Below are positions 12,720 through 25,562 of a stretch of 64,000 nucleotides of DNA, in pieces. A program made the position numbers and the translations under genes. This DNA is from Myoxocephalus aenaeus (taxonomy: Eukaryota > Chordata > Actinopteri > Perciformes > Cottidae), in contig JBAMJR010000031.1 of assembly GCA_038501785.1 (NCBI GenBank), forward strand, positions 16,973,501-17,037,500, read 5' to 3'. Positions within the stretch are counted from its first letter, which is position 1. Each line of letters begins with the position of its first letter. The notes beneath the pieces were generated by a model. The model was not told where the DNA came from. It worked only from the letters and a program-made list of their open reading frames with translations, and searched no databases.

Positions 12720-13788
12720 CCTGCATGAGCAGGATGTGTTCTCATGCATTTACAGGATTGGAGGTAGTTGTCGGTATGTGTTTTTTTCTCCTTTTCCTCA
12801 GCATTACTGTAATTATGCTGCCAACACAGCAGGAGTTCATCATTATTCTGCACGAGAACCAAACCGTCTACCTGCAGAGAACCACGTTTAAGGCTTTTTA
12901 AGAAAGATTATCAGTTGTTTGGAGCCACAAGAGGTGTTTTTGTCAAGTCCACGGCAGCAGATTTAAGCTTTCTAAAGCTTTTGGGTGGACCAATAACAAG
13001 GAGACGGAGATGTGCGACGGCTGAATCAACTTTAACTGCTCAGTGTTTCCCTGGATACAGAGACCCTCCACTTTAATCTGTATGACGTGTCTTTTTTAGG
13101 ATTAGAAGCTCTGTAGAGCAACGTGTCCCGACATAATCTTTGTTGAATGCAGCTGTTATCAGAGAGAAGCTTCCAACTTATTAGCAACCGATGGCATGTT
13201 GATATCAATTAATCACAAGCCTGTAGCGGTGAGGCAGGGAAGTATTAAAAACTAAATGTTCTTTTTCTTTGATTCTGCATATAAAACATGTATTTAAAGA
13301 GTTTATGTTGACTGTGATCTCTGTCTCAACCTCCGCTTTTACAGATCAATCATTTAAAAAAAAAGAAAAGCAAATGTTTAAAAGTCTGACGGAGGTCAAG
13401 TCTCGGGGTAGGCCCTTTCTGTCTGTCGATGCCTTCGAGCCAAAACACGACAAACATTGAAACATTAAAGCTCATCACCAGCCGGGATGTGAGGATCCTG
13501 GAGCAGCGTTCCAGAGAGCATGAAACAAAAAGCCCATCTCAATGAGAACCCCGGGAGCAAAGATCGTCACACAAACTTCTTTCTTCACTTTGCAACGAGC
13601 ATAACCTTCAGCGGCTCTCCTTTTAGCAGCCGGGGGCCCGCCAGCCGAGCTGCATCCGGCTCCCTCTCATCGCCATCATCATCCACAAAGTCAGTACGAG
13701 GCACGCATCACAGATGAGACACGTCTTCTTTGGCTACGTCTACGTAGCAGTCCCTCCTGATAACACACACACCTTTCAACACCTATCT

Positions 13789-13828
<40 letters not shown>

Positions 13829-16800
13829 GGCTCCAGCCGTCAGTCACATCTAACCTGGCGATGTCCCTGGTGTGAATAAAACATGAGCGAATACCCATTA
13901 GGCTTCGCAGACGGACCCGAGATCCTAATTCTGTGAGCGGACGGGGAAAGAAATCTTAACCAGCGATACCGGAGACGGTGAGATAGGACAAGACGGGGCG
14001 GGTGCACCTACCGCATACAGCGATCCCTCGAAGACACAAGTTCCTAGGATGGATGGGAGGGGGGGAGAGAGAGAGAGAGCGTTAGAGTCCAGTCATGATC
14101 ACAGGGATTATGGAAATCTGCTCCTTTAAGCCTTCGGTGTCATGTGTGTCAAACTCACAGAGACAAACGGTGACTACACAGATTGAGAATCCCGGCGGGA
14201 GAATAATCCAAGAACAAACAATCAAAATCTCCACGCTTTTCACAAAAAGGTCACGTTGTTGCACGAACGCAACGCTTACACGTGTGACCTGCAGATGAGT
14301 TGTTTTAATGTTTGATTTATGTTTGACTCGTTCACTTTGAAACCAAGAAGTCCCGTCTTTGTTTCAGCTACGAGTCGTGTTTCACACATGCAGTTTTGTC
14401 GATGAAACGTTCAGCAACATTTCAGGGGAAATGGCGGTACGTCAGGACATTAACAGCTGTCTCCTGAGTGAAGGTCTGTGTTTTTTGACTCGTCCACCAC
14501 CCTGACCTCCTTACTTAAACTTATTTGGGGTACGTGAAAAAGCAAACGTAATTCACAGTTTCCTTGTTTGTCTGATGGAAGACACTTTCACGTGGAGCGA
14601 TCCGATCAATCACAAGACTCCGCTCATCGCGTGTTTGAATCTGTGACTTGTTTACGGTTTATTCACGTCAATGTTGTATTCGTGCAGGAAGAAGAGCGAC
14701 GTGCCCAGAACCCAGAATTACAATTTCTAGGTCCGTCACGTGACGCCGTGAGGCCCGAAAATACTTTTCCCCGTAGACTTACATTGGGAAAAAAAGAGAT
14801 ACCTTGTTTGTTTTTAACCCAACTTCCCTGTTGGAACACTTGAATAGCCCTTATTTAAATGATTACTTCCTAAAAGTTGTTAAATGCACTAATAGCCAAA
14901 TCCAGAGTTATTTTCTGGATGGGCCGCATACTGCGGAGGATCCGGGTTGATTTTAGACCCGGAAGTCAAAATGACTTTTCACCTGCTGTACCTGAACACC
15001 TGACATAACAACTCCCGATCAGAAGAGAGAGGTAAACATTTACCACCACGGTTTCACAAAACAAGAGCACACCAGAGAGCGAGGATGTTTACGCCAACAA
15101 GTGAAACAGGAAAAATAGTCAGATTTAATCGGAAGTGGAAAGCTTTCTTTGAACAATTAACAGCTCGGATTTGTTTAAATGTTTTACTTTTTAAAGTATG
15201 AAGTCTTTGTAGTCCAGTTTGCAGATAAAACTCTTTTTTTTTTAAAGATGGATGATACTCTGCAAAAGTATGCAAGGAGAGATTTTGGGGGAGTTTTTCC
15301 TGAACCGATGTGAGGGTCAAAGGTCAGAGGATGTCGTATGTTTACAGATTGTAAAGCCCTCTAAGGCACATTTGTAATTTGGGATTTTTCAATAAAAAAA
15401 AAAAAAACTTTATTTAGCCAGATGTTTCATCTTTAGACCTGCCAATCACCACATCTCTGCTTCCTGGGTGCAGTCTCACTTCCCGGTCTGATTTAAAGAA
15501 GATTCATGCTGGAAAACAAACGTTCAGCCGCTTCAGCTTCATTACGAACCAAAATAACCTCCCGTGAGTGGGACAGGAACCTGGTTCGGCTGTGAAGGAG
15601 CGTTAACAGAGGAGCTTCAGAACAGAAGAACAGCTTAATGTCGATAACATTTCAACTTGTGGAACTGCTCCGCTCTGCATGCCGACGCCAACGTGCTCCG
15701 TGCTTGGGAAGGAGGGAAGGAAGGAAGGAGGGAGGGAAGGAGGGCGGGAGGGAAGGAGCTTCATAAAAGTTTGAGTCTTATTGAAGCAAGTGCTGCCAAG
15801 CAGATTGGATGCATGCCGAGCTGCGTGAGAGAAGATGCTAATGATGTTATCTTAAAAACAAACAAGACGTGAGTGAGCGGGGAATCGTTGCCCTGCAACA
15901 GGTCTGAAGGTGCAGGCCGACCCCGTCCACTCTGCAGGTGCCCGGCTGTGATGTTAACAAGCCGGGGTTTGGATATGAGCAGCGGTTCAGTAACAGCTGC
16001 TTTAGATTCAGCTCCTGACAGCGGCTCGTGCATTACAGCTCCTCCGGTGCGTGGCCCAGACCTTTTAGATTTTGATGCAGAGTTATGAATATTTTAAAAA
16101 AAGACACAGAGGCCAGTTTCAACGAAATGTTTGGATATTTTAGGAAGCGGTGAGAAGGCACAACAGGTCGACAGTTCACTCCGTCTTTTTCTTTTCTGTT
16201 CTGCAGTCTAGAGAATGTGAGTGTCTGCAGAAATATGATCCATTCTGCAGGTTATGAGCTCGCTCAACAGAGGTTAGTTTGTTCTATAATGAAGCAAGTA
16301 ACCCAACGTGTTTCAGCATGGATTAGTGCGACTGCACTTTTGTCCCACATACGCATGGATTTGGGGATTTGCAGGTCCAAAGATGAAGACCGTATGCTAC
16401 ATAAAGTGTTTTTAAATGTGTAAGATACATAAAAGTGTTGCATTTAAATGGACGTAATAAATGTATGCCGTGTCTTACAGAGAGGTTCAAATATAAATCA
16501 CTGAAAACCTTTAAAAAAAATGTTCACTTTTCAACTAAATGCATCCGAGTTTTCACCTCCGAATCAGCCAACCGAAGCTTTCTGAGACTCAAACGCAAGA
16601 GGAGGATGAATCTGTTGGTTCTCCAACAGATTCAGAGAGTTGAATCTCCACTTTAACACTATAATGTTAAATGAAATGTTTGTGTGGAGGAGTGAAGGAG
16701 TCTCGTTATGGGGGATTGTAATCGAGAAGAAGTTCCAGTCTGGGCTTTTTTTTGTGCTAAAAGTGGAAGTTTGACTCCACATCAGTCTCTCTACGAATCG

Positions 16801-17555
16801 ATTTGTCAAATTTTAGGTTAAAAAGTGTTTCAAAAAACTTTTAAATACATCTAGGATGCAGACAACAGCATTGCAATGGTTGCATTTCATAACTCAAAAA
16901 TCAAGGTTGAAATATAGTCATTGAAATGCTGTTTAACCATAAAAACGTTCACCTTTTGATTCTATTTCGATCCATTTTAACCTGCAGAGCACCTCAGCAT
17001 CACGCCTCCCATCTGGTGAAGAGTGCTGCTGTCGTCACCAGCAGTGAAATCTCCTCCAGAGCACCAAAATGCTGCGCTCAGAAATGAAACTTTTCCACTA
17101 CTTTTTAAATCCACTACTCTCCTGGGAAATTCTGCAAATCCTGAAGCAGGGATTTAAATCAAACAAGGAGAAGGGCTCCCCGTAGCAGCCCCCCGCAGGG
17201 GGTCCTTGAGGGGACTTCCAGGGTGTCACTGGGCAACTTGAGGAATACGTTCACTGCTGCTTCACTCAATGGAAGCTGGTGGACGAGATAAAAGAGTCCG
17301 CTGAGCAGCCTGGACACATTTACGCTTCGGTGCTGGAGAAAGTGGCCACTGTGGACCTGACTGACAGAATATGGGCTCTAACGGGGCTCTGATAACCCCT
17401 GACCTACATAACAACTGGTCGGCTCAAACAAAAGAGAGAATACCAACCTTGTACACCGGTGAGGATCCAGAGCAGAGCGCCGACAAACATCCACCATGCA
17501 TGCACCATGGTCGCAGCAGCCCAAGAAAGCGGGCTTTAAATCCACCAAAACCCCC
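12719..17555. other. Gene-free stretch with simple repeats
   Basis: Holds a (CA)n tract at 13792-13826, a GGAA/GGGA-type purine repeat at about 15705-15760, and an 11-bp perfect hairpin at 16608-16633. The wider 16440-16920 region has weak inverted symmetry and may be an old fold-back element. No exon is recognised. Confidence 0.45.
16608..16633. repeat. 11-bp perfect hairpin
   Basis: GAATCTGTTGG and CCAACAGATTC pair exactly around a four-base loop. It lies near the middle of a region with weak longer-range inverted similarity (about 16500-16540 against 16805-16845). Confidence 0.6.
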
Positions 17556-17559
17556 ACCA

Positions 17560-18060
17560 AAAAAAAAACAAAAAAAACCGCGCGATGTGTTCCGTGTTTA
17601 TCTCTCGAGCTCGGAATCAAAGCAGCTCTCGCGGTGCATTATTCATGTCCCGACGTAGAAGAGAAAACAAGCCGCGGAGGAGGAGAGATCCAGCAAGGGG
17701 GGACACGGAGCGCACACCGGGGGCCGAGTCCTGAGCGCTGCGCTCCGGGCTGGAATGCGGCGCAGTCCCCCGAAACCTGGAGAAGTAGTACCCAGTCCCA
17801 CCTCTCTCTCTCTCTCGCTCTCTCTCTCTTCCCCTTTTCTCCGCCCGCTCGCTGCTCTCTGCCACTAAGAGAATCTTCAGATGCAAGGTGCTCCGTGCGC
17901 GCGCGCTTTCTCTCTCTCTCTCTCCCTTCCTCCCCCCCAGCGGCTCGCGACGCTTGTTAAAAGCCGAGGCGCATGACGACGAGAGGCGGACGGACTTTCT
18001 GCGCTCCTGCAGAGAACGTTGCGCGGTGTCTGGAGTCACTTCTTGGCCCCCCCACACCCT
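17560..18060. promoter_or_regulatory. CpG-rich, pyrimidine-rich candidate promoter region
   Basis: CpG density rises clearly here, with words such as CCGCGCGATG, GTGCGCGCGCGC, CTCGCGACGC and GTTGCGCGG, while neighbouring DNA is CpG-poor. Pyrimidine tracts (TCTCTC) lie at about 17793-17830 and 17910-17925. This resembles a vertebrate CpG-island promoter. No first exon or coding start could be tied to it, and both directions remain possible. Confidence 0.35.
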
Positions 18061-21000
18061 CAATCCTCCTCTTCTTCTTCTCCTTCTTTTTTTCTTGTTC
18101 GTCTTTCCCTCCTCTCTCCAGGAGGACGTCCCACCTCTCCTCCCCTTCCACCTCCGTCTCGCTCTCCCGCAGACATCAAGGGGCTCCCCCCTTTACAGAA
18201 ACATTAAGCCAGTGTCTCTCAGTGTCTTTATTATATTCCTGTAATATATATTTTAGAAACATATGTGTCTGTGCTTGTTTTCTTCGACCAACTGTCCAAA
18301 ACTAGTAACAATGAGTTACATTAATACACAGCAGAGAAAAGCAGCAGAAACTCACATTTAAGACGTTGAAGCAAGCAAAAAATGACAAAAAAAGATGTTG
18401 TGAAAATGTCTGGTTTGTTTAACCAAAAGTCCAAAGTCCACCAAAGTGTTCAGTTTACAATAATATATAGAGCAGAGAAAATACTCACAAATATGAAAAA
18501 GATGAATATGTTATGAAATTAATCATTTAATCGACTACTTTAGGTGTGATATATTGTCTTTAATGATAATATATTGGATATTTTGTGGGAACTTTGTCAT
18601 AGCTTTAGGTCACTATAAGCTTGAAAAATAAAATAAACACTTTTCTATAGATCGGTGTAAAAGTTAAAACACAGGAGAAAAGTAATCATTATTAAACTGA
18701 CAAAGGGATTTTTTAGTCTTGCATCATTAAAATATTCAAACTTGTGTCTGTTGTGTGTTGTGCTACATTTTGACTTTATTCTACTTTCTATATTATTTGA
18801 TGTCACTTTAATCACTGAACTAGTTTTAATATTGAGTTTATAGTCAATTAAACTAACTTTAATGGCAGTGTTATCCTCTTTACAGCACTACCGTATGCCC
18901 CTGGTGTCAGCTTATGGATACTTTATCTTACTTTTATGGTTTAATCATGATACATATATGTTTTTATGACACTATAAACATTTAACTGTGATCTTGTGGC
19001 GTGTATTTCATTCATCGTCCCCAATAATAATCAACTTATGGAGGAGTTTCCAGTGAAAACATTAAATATGGTTCCTGATAGACCTTTTTTTCATCCCTAT
19101 AGCTGCAGGGTGTTTAACAATCGCACAGCATTGTGGGACGTCTGCAGCTCCCTCTGTGTCTGAGAGAGTAATGTTTAATGAGTGCAGGACTGAGATTCCT
19201 CAGTGTCACATGGCAGAAACCTGATGCCCACTCAGCCCTTTTGTCCTCGGCCAAAAACAGGGATCAGTCAGTTTTGTCTTCGTGAAGGTTTTCTTGCTTT
19301 CTTCCTGCTGCTTGAAGCCTCAAACCTTTTAGAAGCAGCACCAGGTGTGGGTGGACTTTGACCTCCAGACTTTGACCGCCAGACGTTATTCTCGCGGTGA
19401 GGTCGAGCTTGATAAGGAGGGCGGACTGAGGACAGGTGGTTCACCCTCTAAATATATAATAATAGAGAGATGATCTTCTTCTGACTGTTGTTCTTTTTTT
19501 TTATAATTCACTGTATTGACTGAAATTATGACTTTGAAAAAAACTGTTATGATGTTTTTATTCTCAGATGCCGGGTAAACAGAGGAGATCGTAAAAAGAG
19601 AAAACTTGAATATAATGTAGTAGCTGTATAGTGTTGAACTGGAAAATATATATTTAAATAAATAAAACAATGTTTTTATATATATACAATATATATATAC
19701 ATCTTTTTAATGTATTTATTTATATATATGTAGTTATTTATTTATTCACGTGTTTATTTATTTATGTAGAAAATAAATTTAGGGATAAAACTAACAGTTA
19801 TCTTCTAGGGGTCAAAGGTCAAACATGTCATTTCGACAAATTGCCCTCCTGCACCCAACTTCACTTGTGTCCTAACTATACCGGGTTATTATGATTTGTT
19901 CGTATCATGTGTGACAAAATATGGAATTACAAACATCACGTATATGAATCTGTAATGTAATGTGACACGTTGAAGGTGCAAACCTGCAAATCCTCTCGAG
20001 ACCCCTTTGAGGGCTCAGGTTGCCAGTTTGAAAACTCAAAACAAGTAAAGCCAAGTCATATTTAAAGTTTAAAGTGCTTCTTAATACGCACAACCTCCAT
20101 CTTTACTTCTTCTTTTCATGTCACGAAGTAACCCAGAGGGAGGTCAACTTGTGTGAAATAGCAGCAATAATAAAATTACACTGTGAAAGATCAGCATGAC
20201 GTTACAGACGGATCGCAAACAGAATACAAGAACGTATCGCCTCTAAAGCTGCTGCATGGCAAAAGGTCCGTTTCATCATTTCTACTCTTCTCACAGCTTC
20301 TTTACGAAACCCTCTGACAGGAGCTGCTGCAGCAGCCTGATATCCCCACGGGGACCAATAAGGGCCCCAATAAATGCCCAGACGTACCTCAAAAACCTGC
20401 TCTGAATACCAACTGCACAGCACCGGAGGGCGGGCTGCACACTAATTCAACACACATACACACACACACAAATACTTGAAAAAAGTTAGTTTAGTGTCGA
20501 GAAAAAAGGCATAGTATGCAATCAAATAAAGTATAATGTAAAAAAAAATGCAAAAATGCAAACAAAAAATACTAAAATCCATCATGGGGAAAACAAACAA
20601 GTAGTAAAAAAAGGTGATAAAACAAATTCATATATACATTTATAATAATGTATTGAAGAAAAACAATCAAATTCCATCTTCGGCAACATGTTTTTTTTTA
20701 GCTGCAACAGGTTGCAGGATTCCTTCAATTCATTTCTACAACATCAGCAGATCTGGGTCAACACTGTCTCCTGGTGTTCAGACAGCAGCACTACATGTAC
20801 AACTTATTCCAACAGTGATGTTGGGGGGTCAGGTCTGGCTCTCCCAAAAGGTGCTGGATGGGGTTGAGGATCTATGCAGACCAGTCATACCAGTTATATG
20901 CAATACATTTTAGATTGAAAAGTTGAAGACAAAATTAGGACTTTTGGGTTGCACTATGGATGAAGACAATTTAAAAATAAATGAACTCTTAAAAGCCCCG

Positions 21001-21599
21001 AGAGTAAAGAGCTGTATTTTAAATTATTTTGTCAGACCTTTTCCAGACTTCGGGATGTTCTGTAAAAACAACATTATCAACTGATTTATGGAGCCGTCGT
21101 TTCCTGCCGGTGATTATTAATAAAGGTCACCTTCTCTCCCGGTCACCTTGGGATGTTTTGTCCTTTTTCTCTCGTGGAATCTTTGTGAACAATAGATACC
21201 AGAACGCAGGAGCCAAACTCAGAATAAATACTTTATTCAACACGGGGAACATATATTTATATATATATATATATATTTACAATCCTAGGACGAGTCAGTC
21301 GGCCTTCTCCTCTGCTGGTTTCGGTAAAACGTCTTCGCTCTTGAACCACAGAGCTTCACTGGTTTGACTGGCGATGATCGCCCGCTCGATGTGTGTGTGT
21401 GTGTGTGTGGAGGGGAAACACTTTTCAAAACAGATAAAGAACCAAACAACACGATTACAAACACATAAATCAGACTGAGAGAAAAAATACTGCACTGAAA
21501 TGAATAATAAAAAAGGGAGAAAAGCAGCCTCTTCTCTCCTCATCTACAGAACAAATAAATACAGTCAGAGAAATAATTCGAAATCACCTGATTCACAAA
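18061..21599. other. AT-rich gene-free stretch
   Basis: No gene is recognised. Short TA- and TTTA-rich tracts occur at about 19670-19770 and 21252-21276, and a short (TG)n at about 21391-21408. The segment near 20780-20890 resembles transposon-derived sequence but I cannot name it. Confidence 0.4.
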
Positions 21600-22570
21600 C
21601 ATTTGATTCTTGATCTTACAGGAAGCCAGTGGAGAGCAGCAGGAGAAATGTGATCTCTCTTCCGCGTCCTCGTTAGTACACGAGCTGCAGCATTCTGGAT
21701 CAACTGGAGAGACCCAAGAGACTTACCAGAGCAGCCTGATAGTACGGAGTTACAGTAATCCAGGCTCGAAGTAACAAATGCGTGGATCAATGTTTCTGCA
21801 TCGCTTTGAGACAGGATGTGCCGGATCTTTGAGATGTTCCGTCGGTGGAAAAAGCCAGTCCTTGAGATTTGCTTCACGTGGGAGCCAAAGGACAGGTCCT
21901 GGTCAAAAATAACTCAGAGATTCCTTACGGTGGTGGTGGATGCAAGAGCAATGCCATCAAGAGAAACTATATCATCAGATAATTGATTTCTGAGGTATTC
22001 TGGGCCAAGTAAAAATAACTTCTGTTTTGTCTGAGTTTAACATCAGGAAGTTCCAGGTCATCCAGGTTTTTATGTCTTTAAGACATGCTTGAAGTTTAGC
22101 AACCTGGTTGGTTTCATCTGGCTTGACCAACAGATATAATTGAGTATCATCGGCATAACAATGAAAGTTTATGGAGTGCTTACTAATAATATTGCCTAAA
22201 GAACGCATCTATAAAGGTGAATACAATTGGTCCAAGCACAGAACCTTGTGGAACTCCATGACTGACGTTGGTGGTCATCGAGGCCTCATCGTTTACATAC
22301 ACAAACTGAGATCGATCTGATAAATAGGACTTAAACTGGTTTAGTGAGGTACCGTTAATACCAATCGACTGGTCTAGTCTCTGTAATAGGATGTAATGAT
22401 CAATGGTGTTGAATGCAGCACTATAGGCCCAACAAGTACAGAGACAAGTCCTTTATCCGATGCAACTAGAAGGTCATTAGTAATTGTCAGCAGTGCTGTC
22501 TCTGTGCTATGATGCTTTCTAAATCCTGACTGAAAGTCCTCAAATAAACTATGTAGAAAGTCACACAACT

Positions 22571-22816
22571 CAATTCAGTTTATTTTGTATAGCCCAAAAT
22601 CACAAATTAAAATTTGCCTCAGAGGGCTTTACAATCTGTACACATACGATAGCCCTGTCCCAGGACCTCACATCGGATCAGGAAAAACTCCCCCAAAAAA
22701 TAGAAAAAAAAACCTTTCACAGGGAAAAAAAGGAAGAAAACTTCGGGAGAGCAACAGAGGAAGATCCCTCTCCCCGGATGGACAGAAGCAATAGATGTCA
22801 TGTGACCAGAATGATG
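22571..22816 (-). mobile_element. 5'-truncated L2 3' UTR insertion (246 bp)
   Basis: The sequence is the reverse complement of the L2 3' end at about 57540-57765: the GGGCTATACAAAAT-type tail, the TTTCACAGGG word and the GGGGAGAGGGAT word match. Target-site duplications CAACT flank it at 22566-22570 and 22817-22821. It is a typical dead-on-arrival LINE copy that landed in an older L2. Confidence 0.85.
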
Positions 22817-22835
22817 CAACTGATTTGCGACTACT

Positions 22836-22903
22836 TTCTCAAGGATCTTAGAGAGGAAGGGAAGGTTAGGCTCTAACCTTCCCTTCCCTAAGATCCTTGA
22901 GAA
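22836..22903. repeat. Inverted duplication inside the L2 copy
   Basis: Bases 22836-22869 and 22873-22903 are inverted copies (CTCAAGGATCTTAGAG... against ...TAAGATCCTTGAG) with a three-base centre and a small gap. The reference L2 has only one arm, so this is a local palindrome-forming rearrangement with adjacent sequence lost. Confidence 0.75.
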
Positions 22904-23630
22904 AAAATCGCCTCCAAGGCCACTCCACCTGAGGCTAGACCGTCAGTGGCCGAGGTCAGGAGATCACCGATCCTGCCTCTAATAGCCAGAATCCTAGCAT
23001 TGAAGAAGTTCATGAAGTCATTACTACTGAGGTCTGTAGGAATACATGGATCCACCGAGCTATGACTCTCAGCCAGCCTGGCCACAGCGCTAAAGAGAAA
23101 CCTAGGGTTGCTCTTGTTTTTCTCTATTAGTGATGAGTAGTAGGCAGTGGCGGTGCGTCAATAGAGGGCGCTAGGGCGCCGCCCCTCCTAAAATTTTGCG
23201 ATGAAAAAAAAAACTGTCAAAAAACATTATATATCAAATAATTTAAATAAGAAATATACCGTGTTGACGCGCTAAATGTGTGTGGGAGACCGTAAGCCCC
23301 TGTCAACAACCACTTAAGTTAAATATAATATATCGCCATTCATCATCACTGAGAAAAGCCCCTCCCCTCTCGGGGCGCCGGCCAAATGTGTGTCTATGGA
23401 AAGCTAACAAACATTTCACCCTCGTGACGGCAAGGACAGCTTCTCATTGGCGGATGAAACGTGAATCTTCGGGCACACAAATCTGCGCCCTAGCCAATGA
23501 CATCGTTTCTTATTGCAACGTGGTTGGACTATTCGTCCAATCAGAGACCTTTATCATTCCCTCACACCCCATATAGCTCCCACGTAGCTACGCGAGCAAC
23601 ACAGCTAGCAGAGACTTTGATTATGTTAGT

Positions 23631-23801
23631 ATGGCGACTGAAAACTCTGTGGTATCTCTACGCGAAACACCTTTCAATCCACGATCAGATGTTGACAAGA
23701 AGAGGCTAAAAGAGTTGGGACCCGAACGTCCGGATTTAAATATTCAGCAGCAAAGCAGTGAAGCTACATGCACCAAGCTACATGCTAACCGGAGCTGCTA
23801 G
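23631..23801 (+). pseudogene. N-terminal remnant of ZMYM1-like hAT transposase
   Basis: An ATG at 23631 opens 56 codons before a TAG at 23799-23801. The piece KKRLKELGPERPDLNIQQQ resembles the start of teleost ZMYM1-like hAT proteins, where a KxLGPxRPDL motif precedes the TTF-type zinc-binding part. The rest of the transposase is absent. The neighbourhood (inside the 23145-24625 element) fits. It is certainly non-functional alone. Confidence 0.6.
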
Positions 23802-24033
23802 CTGGAGGCTCAGTGTGCAGTGGCTCTGAGCAGCCGAGGAAGCGCCGGGCTGTGAAGGAAGATGAGCTTGAAGGATTGCTGCAGAGGTGAGCGTCAAAAT
23901 CAGCAGATGCCTGTTGGAGTTTAATGTTTTATCTTTCCCACAGCAGAACACATGTTGGACATTGCTAGATTTGGGTGGATATCATATCAGGCTATAACTT
24001 TATCTAAAATACCAATTCAACCCCCAACAAGTT

Positions 24034-24036
<3 letters not shown>

Positions 24037-24100
<64 letters not shown>
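24037..24100. repeat. (TG)n microsatellite
   Basis: Uninterrupted TG repeat of 64 bp inside the hAT element, in what looks like its residual intron. Confidence 0.97.
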
Positions 24101-24101
<1 letters not shown>

Positions 24102-24266
24102 ATAGCTACAGCCATCAAGGTGGCTCCTGGCCTTTTGTCTATGTTGCTGAGCCATCAAGACACACAAAACATAGTTTTTTGTCTGTAGTATGAAGCCTGT
24201 TTGTAGTAGATATTTCCCCACAACTTATCTTACTGTCTCTGTCTCTCTCTATATATTTATCTGTAG

Positions 24267-24416
24267 GTTTGTGACACCATACTTGGACACACCAGGGAAC
24301 GCTTTGCCTTCAAAGACCACCTCACCAGTGCCACCTTACTGCAGGGCCCCCAGTTTGAATGCTACGTCAATGTATTCCCTGAAGTTGCTCTGGCCACCAC
24401 ATTGAATGTTTCTTAA
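24267..24416 (+). pseudogene. C-terminal exon of ZMYM1-like hAT transposase
   Basis: After a plausible acceptor (TTTATCTGTAG) the frame reads VCDTILGHTRERFAFKDHL and later FPEVALATTLNVS before TAA at 24414-24416. ZMYM1-like hAT transposases carry a similar CDTI...T.ERF.F.DHL segment near the dimerisation domain, but normally continue for many more residues. It is a short relic exon of the same dead gene as 23631-23801. Confidence 0.6.
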
Positions 24417-25200
24417 ACCATTCTGCTCTGAACCTCTCATGCCCAAAGTTACAGTTTGTTGATAGTTGTTATTGGACAGTGTTGAGCACTGTGTTTTCTT
24501 GAAATAAAGCTTTGTTTTTTAGAATATTCTACTCCAAACCTCTTTTCTTCTCATTGTGGAGTGCTATTTAAACCGCGCCGCCCAACTGCGCCCCCCCCAA
24601 AAAAAAATGTCACCAGCCGCCACTGGTAGTAGGCTCCTCTGGCATTACGGAGGGCCTTCTTTCTCAGACTATCCCGCCAAACTAACTGAGATTCTTCTAA
24701 ATAGTTGGAACGGCATATGCCTTCAAGCTTCCGTGATGCTTGCTACAATATGCAGGTCTGAGAGGGTTATACCATGGAACGAGCCTCCTTTGTTTAATGA
24801 TCCTCTTTTTTCGAGGGGCTATCGAGTCCAGTGTCATTCTCAGTGAGTCAGTAGTACCATTGACAAGATGATTAATCTGGGACGGACTAAAGTTAGCACA
24901 AGAGTCTGCTATATTGAGACATGGTATTGAACCAAAAGCAGAAGGACTCAGTTCTTTAAATTTAGCTACAGCACTGTCAGTTAGGCATATGGTGTAGAAA
25001 ATCTTGCCCAACGGCGCACACTCCGGCAGTACAAACTCAAAAGTTTTAAGGCAATGGTCCGACAAAAGAGGGTTCTATGGAAAGACTATTAAGTGTTCTA
25101 TGTTAATGTCCTATGCAAGAACAAGGTTGAGAGTGTGGTTAAAGCAGTGAGTCGGTTTCTGTGCTCTCTGACAGAAGCCAATCGAATCCAACAATGAGAT

Positions 25201-25562
25201 TGTGGTGGCGGGGGCGTGTTTAGCTCAGGTGCAGAGGGAGAGAGGGGGGGAGCGATTCAGAGAACAGGTGCCGGGATGAGGGATAATCAGGCTCAGCTGG
25301 GGGCAATTGGTGTCTGTGTGTCTCTCCCTTTTAAAATCCAGCAGTAGTGACGGAGGAGGGAGAATGAGCGGAGGCGACGCAGCCAAATCAGCTGGTTGAC
25401 CGGAGCAGGAGCAGAGACAGGCGGAGGTGGGTGCGCTCGGGGGCGAGGCCGAGAGCGCACACAGGCAGCTGATTAATAAAGTATCTTACTAAACCTGCAA
25501 ATCCGAAGCTTGTTGCCCTTTTGTGCCACCCAAGACTCACGGAGGTAGCGAACTACGTTACA
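25201..25562. mobile_element. Solo LTR (362 bp)
   Basis: The segment starts TGTGGTGGCGG and ends CTACGTTACA (TG...CA termini, TGT/ACA inverted ends). A perfect 5-bp duplication GAGAT flanks it at 25196-25200 and 25563-25567. Inside are a TTTTAAAA box at about 25328 and an AATAAAG polyadenylation-like word at about 25474, in the right order for an LTR promoter and R/U5. No internal retroelement genes are present, so it is a recombination product. Superfamily not determined. Confidence 0.88.

Larger units (their letters stand above)
23145..24625. mobile_element. hAT transposon, internally deleted, 1481 bp
   Basis: The ends are CAGTGGCGG and CCGCCACTG, a 9-bp perfect terminal inverted repeat. 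An exact 8-bp target-site duplication GTAGTAGG flanks it (23137-23144 and 24626-24633), and removing one copy plus the element restores the L2 sequence. CAG-starting ends and 8-bp duplications are hallmarks of hAT. Two short coding remnants of a ZMYM1-like hAT transposase remain inside, and most of the gene is missing. Confidence 0.93.

Noticed and set aside
12358..12891. ORFs with long His-Thr or Cys-Val runs
   Set aside because: They are translations of the TG microsatellite.
17617..18305. Several overlapping 60-150 codon ORFs in the CpG-rich region
   Set aside because: Open frames follow GC and TC-repeat bias on both strands; no consistent protein family or splice signals.
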